This document shows, piece after piece, positions 60,202 to 64,000 of a stretch of DNA of 64,000 bases. The DNA lies in contig JAKQKB010000136.1 of the NCBI GenBank assembly GCA_029560875.1, positions 40,050 through 104,049 of the forward strand, written 5' to 3'. The first letter of the stretch is position 1; the number at the start of each line of letters is the position of its first letter. Under the pieces are notes generated by a model. That model worked only from the letters and a program-made list of their open reading frames with translations. It was not told the origin of the DNA and did no database searches. The position numbers were made by a program, and so were the translations under genes. The stretch comes from Bacteroidota bacterium (lineage in GTDB: Bacteria > Bacteroidota > Bacteroidia > Bacteroidales > Tenuifilaceae).

Positions 60202-63042
60202 TTAAGTTAATTTACTGCGTATAAATTTAATCAATTCCGATATCCAAAGGATAAGTGAAGTAGATAAAACAACTAAAAACCAATCGTATACTTTTAACGG
60301 AACAGTTCTAAAAAATGTACCTCCAAACTGAATAATAAATACTTGGCCAACTACTATAAGTAGCGCGATTAGCAGAAAACTTTTATTCTTAAATAAACCT
60401 TTGAATGCAGAAACATTTTGTCCGTAAACACGGGCATTAAATAAATTCCAGAACTGAAGCATAACAAACACATTGAAAAATAAGGTTAACTCATAGTTAG
60501 TAACCTCTCCATCACTTTTCAAATACTGTAACATGGCTATCAGAGCAACAAAGAAGGCTCCTGCTGTGTAAACTATTCCATTACGAATTGACTTACTAAT
60601 AATAAAGTCGTTGGTTTTACGAGGATGCTGTTTCATAACTCCAGCATGGGGTGGTTCTGTGGCCAATGCTAGTGCTGCAAAAGTGTCCATAATCAGATTC
60701 ACCCATAGCATTTGAGTAACTGTTAACGGCAAAGTTATTCCAGTAAAAGGCCCTGTAAGCACAATTGCAACAGCAAGTAGGTTTATGGTTAACTGAAAGA
60801 ATAGGAATTTCTGAATATTCTGAAACAAAGTCCTTCCCCAACGAACAGCATTCACAATACTTGCAAAAGAATCGTCGAGCAAAATTATATCGCTAGCCTC
60901 CTTGGCCACCTGAGTTCCTGTCCCCATTGCCAAGCCAACATTCGCTCTGTTGAGCGATGGGGCATCGTTGGTACCATCGCCAGTTACAGCAACCACCTGA
61001 CCTTGCTCCTGAAGCAAACGAACCAACTTTAACTTATCCGAAGGACGTGCCCGGTACATAATCTTCAAATTACCAATAATTTTTGAAGCTTCAGCATCGG
61101 ATAATGCCTCAAAATCGGGTCCTGAAATAGCAATATGACTCGAGTTATCGGCATAGATATTAATTTGCTTACCAATAGACGATGCTGTAACAACATTATC
61201 GCCAGTAATCATTTTCACATCAATCCCAGCAGTATGGCAACTTGCCACAGCGTGCGCTACATCAGCACGAACTGGGTCGGCAATACCAACAAATCCTACA
61301 AAAATTAGATTTGAAGGGGTATCTTCGTAATTATAATTCTCAGCACCCAACTCTCTGTATGCAAAAGCAATAGACCTAAGCGATTTGCTCTGGTACTCCT
61401 CAATAATTTGCTTTGATAGTTTTGCGACAGATTCATCGGTTTTCGAAATCGAAAGCACAATTTCGGGAGCACCTTTAACAAGCAGGAATCGTTTGCCCTG
61501 TTTGTCTGTCCCAATTGTAAACATGTACTTCTTCTCCGAAGAAAATGGCAATTGGTACTCAACCTTAAAATCCTCCCTTAAAGACCTATAATTAATGCTA
61601 TTATTATTCAACCAAAGCAAAAGCGCAGCATCGGTCGGATTTCCAACTGTTTTTGTTTTTTCATCACTAAAATCCAGATGAGCCGACGAGTTAACAGCCA
61701 TGGAATACTTTAGCACATCCGATTCTACTGTATTTTCTTTAATATCAACATTGCCAATAAAATGCCACTCAAGAACTGTCATCTGATTCTGGGTAAGCGT
61801 GCCTGTTTTATCGGTACAAATAACCGTTGCCGCACCCATTGTTTCGGTTGCCTGCATCCGACGAACAAGATTATTTGCCGCTGTCATTTTACGCATACTG
61901 TAGGCCAAACTAAGCGTTACGCTCATTGCCAAACCCTCGGGTACTGCAACTACAATTAAGGTCATTGAAACCATAAAGTAGTTGAGTAAACTACTAAGCA
62001 CATCAACTGAAAACCAATTTTGAGCAAGGAAAAAATCGACTCCGAAAAACGAGCCAATAATTGCAGAAACAGCAAGAACCAATATACCAATAGCAAGTGA
62101 TACTATTACTGCATTAACTTTAATTTTCTGGAAAATATCGGGTATTGCAAACTTTAAACCAGCCTGATTGAGCAGGTAATTAATTGAAGGTAACCAAAAC
62201 TTAGTGAGCAACCCAACAATGGTAAGTACAATAGCTCCAAAAACGAACTTTTGATGAGAATCCAAGGCAAAACTTGAGCTAGAAATATCAATAAATGCAA
62301 GTATTGCAAAAATCAGAATAGCTAACAAAAATGCGGATGAACTTATAAAGTCGCTTAACTTATGGAGTTGAATAGTTAACGGGGTTGGAGCATCAATGCG
62401 AATTGTTGCTTCGCGTGCGGTGGTACCAATCTCAGTTTTATCGCCCACAGCAGTTGTTTCAACAATTCCATGCCCCTCAACAACAGCAGTGCTCTTAAGA
62501 ACCTTATTGACAGGATACGTATGTGAACCATCATCGCTAGAGGTATCGTGACTTTTACGAGCGATTGGCTCTCCAGTTAGCGATGATTCATTCACCGATA
62601 AAGCCACCGATTCCAACAAAATTCCATCGGTTGGTATTTCATCGCCCCTGTCGATAATAACAATATCGCCAACAACTAAATCGCGCTTAGGAACACTGGT
62701 AACATTGCCATCGCGAATAACCTTAACAGGCATTTCGTCGTTAACCTGATTAAGTATATCGAACTCCTTCCCTGCTCTAAACTCGTTAATAAACGACATA
62801 AAGGTGGCCAGAAAAATGGCAAGCACAATTCCAACACCCTCAAGGTAATGTCCATTAAATATACCAACACCAATAGCAATTGATGCCGCAATGGAGAGTA
62901 TTCGTATGATTGGGTCGTTAAACTTTTCGAGAAATAATTTCCACCATGGGTCACGTGGAGGTGGAGTTAAAATATTCTCGCCATGTAAACGCCTGCTCTC
63001 TAAAACCTGTTCTGCCGATAAACCTTGATGTTTAATGTCCAT
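60202..63042 (-). CDS. cation-transporting P-type ATPase, PMCA (calcium) type
   Basis: 946 residues from the ATG at 63042. Actuator motif SLTGEP, transmembrane VPEGLAMSVTLSLAYSMRKM (PEGL cation site, with some Ca-pump features), phosphorylation motif DKTGTLTQNQM, KGAPEIVL (nucleotide binding), TGDNVVTA and GDGTNDAP. The C-terminal membrane domain includes MLWVNLIMDTFAALALATEPP, typical of Ca pumps. Between the third and fourth membrane helices there is an extra stretch of about 75 residues with two additional hydrophobic segments. Ca2+ export is the likely role; the ion is inferred from family. Confidence 0.92.
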   Translation of the reverse strand: MDIKHQGLSAEQVLESRRLHGENILTPPPRDPWWKLFLEKFNDPIIRILSIAASIAIGVGIFNGHYLEGVGIVLAIFLATFMSFINEFRAGKEFDILNQVNDEMPVKVIRDGNVTSVPKRDLVVGDIVIIDRGDEIPTDGILLESVALSVNESSLTGEPIARKSHDTSSDDGSHTYPVNKVLKSTAVVEGHGIVETTAVGDKTEIGTTAREATIRIDAPTPLTIQLHKLSDFISSSAFLLAILIFAILAFIDISSSSFALDSHQKFVFGAIVLTIVGLLTKFWLPSINYLLNQAGLKFAIPDIFQKIKVNAVIVSLAIGILVLAVSAIIGSFFGVDFFLAQNWFSVDVLSSLLNYFMVSMTLIVVAVPEGLAMSVTLSLAYSMRKMTAANNLVRRMQATETMGAATVICTDKTGTLTQNQMTVLEWHFIGNVDIKENTVESDVLKYSMAVNSSAHLDFSDEKTKTVGNPTDAALLLWLNNNSINYRSLREDFKVEYQLPFSSEKKYMFTIGTDKQGKRFLLVKGAPEIVLSISKTDESVAKLSKQIIEEYQSKSLRSIAFAYRELGAENYNYEDTPSNLIFVGFVGIADPVRADVAHAVASCHTAGIDVKMITGDNVVTASSIGKQINIYADNSSHIAISGPDFEALSDAEASKIIGNLKIMYRARPSDKLKLVRLLQEQGQVVAVTGDGTNDAPSLNRANVGLAMGTGTQVAKEASDIILLDDSFASIVNAVRWGRTLFQNIQKFLFFQLTINLLAVAIVLTGPFTGITLPLTVTQMLWVNLIMDTFAALALATEPPHAGVMKQHPRKTNDFIISKSIRNGIVYTAGAFFVALIAMLQYLKSDGEVTNYELTLFFNVFVMLQFWNLFNARVYGQNVSAFKGLFKNKSFLLIALLIVVGQVFIIQFGGTFFRTVPLKVYDWFLVVLSTSLILWISELIKFIRSKLT

Positions 63043-63141
63043 GTAAAAATTTATTAGTGAAATTGCACCCAAAATTAGTTGAAAAAATTACATCAACATT
63101 AACATTGATGAACATCAATAACAATTCAATTGAATAATTGG

Positions 63142-63172
63142 TTGCTTAAAATTTTAAAAAGATGTAGGTTTG
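63142..63172 (+). promoter_or_regulatory. promoter of yebC
   Basis: TTG at 63142-63144, 20-base spacer, TAGGTTTG at 63165-63172. The ATG follows 30 bases later. Confidence 0.65.
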
Positions 63173-63202
63173 CACTCTAAATTTATGTAAAACAATACCA
63201 AA

Positions 63203-63916
63203 ATGGGAAGAGCGTTTGAATATAGAAAAGCCCGCAAAATGAAACGTTGGGGCAATATGGCTCGAGTATTTACAAGACTTGGCAAAGAAATTACCATGGC
63301 AGCCAAAACGGGTGCCGATCCAGAAACAAACCCAAAACTCCGACTACTTATTCAGAATGCAAAGTCGGAAAATATGCCCAAGGAGAACGTTGAAAGGGCT
63401 ATTAAACGTGCTACTGAAAAAGATTCTAAGGATTACAAAGATGTAGTTTATGAAGGCTACGGTCCGCACGGAATTGCTATTCTTGTTGAAACAGCAACCG
63501 ATAACCCTACAAGAACAGTAGCAAATGTTCGTAGCTACTTTAATAAGTACGGTGGTTCATTAGGCACAACTGGTATGCTTGACTTCATTTTTGAGCGCAA
63601 GTGCTCATTCCGTGTTGAGATGAAGGATGGTATTTCGCTTGAAGACCTGGAACTAGAGCTAATAGACTTTGGTGTTGAGGAGGTTTTTGCCGAGGAAAAT
63701 AACATGATGATTTTTGCTGAATTCACCCAGTTTGGCCCAATTCAACGATTCCTTGAGGAAAAGGGATTGAACATCCTAAACTTCCAATTTGAGCGTATTC
63801 CAAACGATACCAAGCAGTTAACAGCAGAACAGCAAGCCGAGGTAGAAAAACTTATTGAGAAAATTGAGGAGGACGAGGATGTTACAAACGTTTTCCACAA
63901 TATGGTTGTAGAATAA
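63203..63916 (+). CDS. yebC: YebC/PmpR/TACO1 family protein
   Basis: 237 residues, full length. MGRAFEYRKARKMKRWGNMA is near the family start; AAKTGADPETNPKLRLLI, YEGYGPHGIAILVE and DNPTRTVANVRSYF are the conserved blocks. The family includes transcription regulators and, as shown more recently, factors that relieve ribosome stalling. It is the last gene in the window and has its own promoter and terminator. Confidence 0.97.
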   Translation: MGRAFEYRKARKMKRWGNMARVFTRLGKEITMAAKTGADPETNPKLRLLIQNAKSENMPKENVERAIKRATEKDSKDYKDVVYEGYGPHGIAILVETATDNPTRTVANVRSYFNKYGGSLGTTGMLDFIFERKCSFRVEMKDGISLEDLELELIDFGVEEVFAEENNMMIFAEFTQFGPIQRFLEEKGLNILNFQFERIPNDTKQLTAEQQAEVEKLIEKIEEDEDVTNVFHNMVVE

Positions 63917-63935
63917 ATTGTCAACGCATATAATA

Positions 63936-63965
63936 AAAAAGGTCGTTGTAACTAACGACCTTTTT
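63936..63965 (+). terminator. yebC terminator
   Basis: AAAAAGGTCGTT (63936-63947) pairs with AACGACCTTTTT (63954-63965) around GTAACT, the 3' arm being the T-run. Confidence 0.9.
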
Positions 63966-64000
63966 CAATAGAAGTCTTTAATTCCAAAAAAATAAAAATC

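Overview
The window reads as a chromosomal segment of a free-living member of the Bacteroidota, probably Bacteroidales-like. Four things point that way. Base composition is AT-rich. Several promoters match the Bacteroidota consensus, a TTTG/TTG element about 19-20 bases before TAnnTTTG, at hisL, trpL, ferritin, yebC and tRNA-Asp. Ribosome-binding sites are weak. Several gene families are typical of the phylum: DUF3822 beside rsmD, an HU-CCDC81/SPOR protein, DUF4384, bifunctional HisB and HisIE. Nearly all of it is ordinary chromosome; I see no prophage, transposase or CRISPR array.

Layout. 1-5.8 kb: mixed housekeeping genes (a 5'-truncated MBL hydrolase, a metallophosphatase, a TtcA-like PP-loop protein, a four-cysteine small protein, Ung, a YqhD-like alcohol dehydrogenase). 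6.0-8.2 kb: an ECF sigma/anti-sigma pair with two LTxxQ metal-sensor-like proteins. 8.4-12.1 kb: a HAMP-only membrane sensor and two tandem TrkH potassium transporters. 12.2-12.4 kb: two tRNA-Asp genes. 12.5-18.0 kb: rsmD, DUF3822, a RecD-like helicase, sfsA and a TPR lipoprotein-type gene. 18.1-28.4 kb: two amino-acid attenuation systems. A Trp-rich leader peptide precedes a solitary trpB, and a His-rich leader peptide precedes a complete histidine operon (hisG, fused hisD-hisC, hisB, hisH, hisA, hisF, hisIE). 28.5-41.4 kb: tRNA-Arg and core genes (dnaX, ferritin, secA, argS, ffh, folD). 41.4-44.0 kb: an AT-richer glycosyltransferase/flippase pair. 44.0-56.6 kb: a chemotaxis-type operon. 56.7-64 kb: HU/SPOR protein, YgjP-like peptidase, DUF1287 protein, a flavin oxidase-like protein, a PMCA-type P-type ATPase and YebC.

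The most unusual block is the eleven-gene minus-strand chemotaxis operon (44040-55281). It encodes CheA, CheW, CheY, CheR, CheB and CheD, but no protein with a recognisable receptor signalling tip and no orthodox CheZ. Three proteins in it are non-standard: a 583-residue helical protein with a DxxxQ site and an acidic tail ending in LF that recall the CheZ phosphatase; a histidine-kinase-like protein whose phospho-acceptor histidine is replaced by asparagine while its ATPase boxes are intact; and a membrane GAF/triple-PAS sensor without output domain. A Crp/Fnr regulator and another receiver protein are divergently encoded beside it.

Other points of interest are a family of three 141-142 bp multi-hairpin repeats, two of which sit inside the his operon; an A11 slippage run in dnaX where both alternative frames stop within a few codons; the HisD-HisC fusion; and a duplicated tRNA-Arg 3' end.
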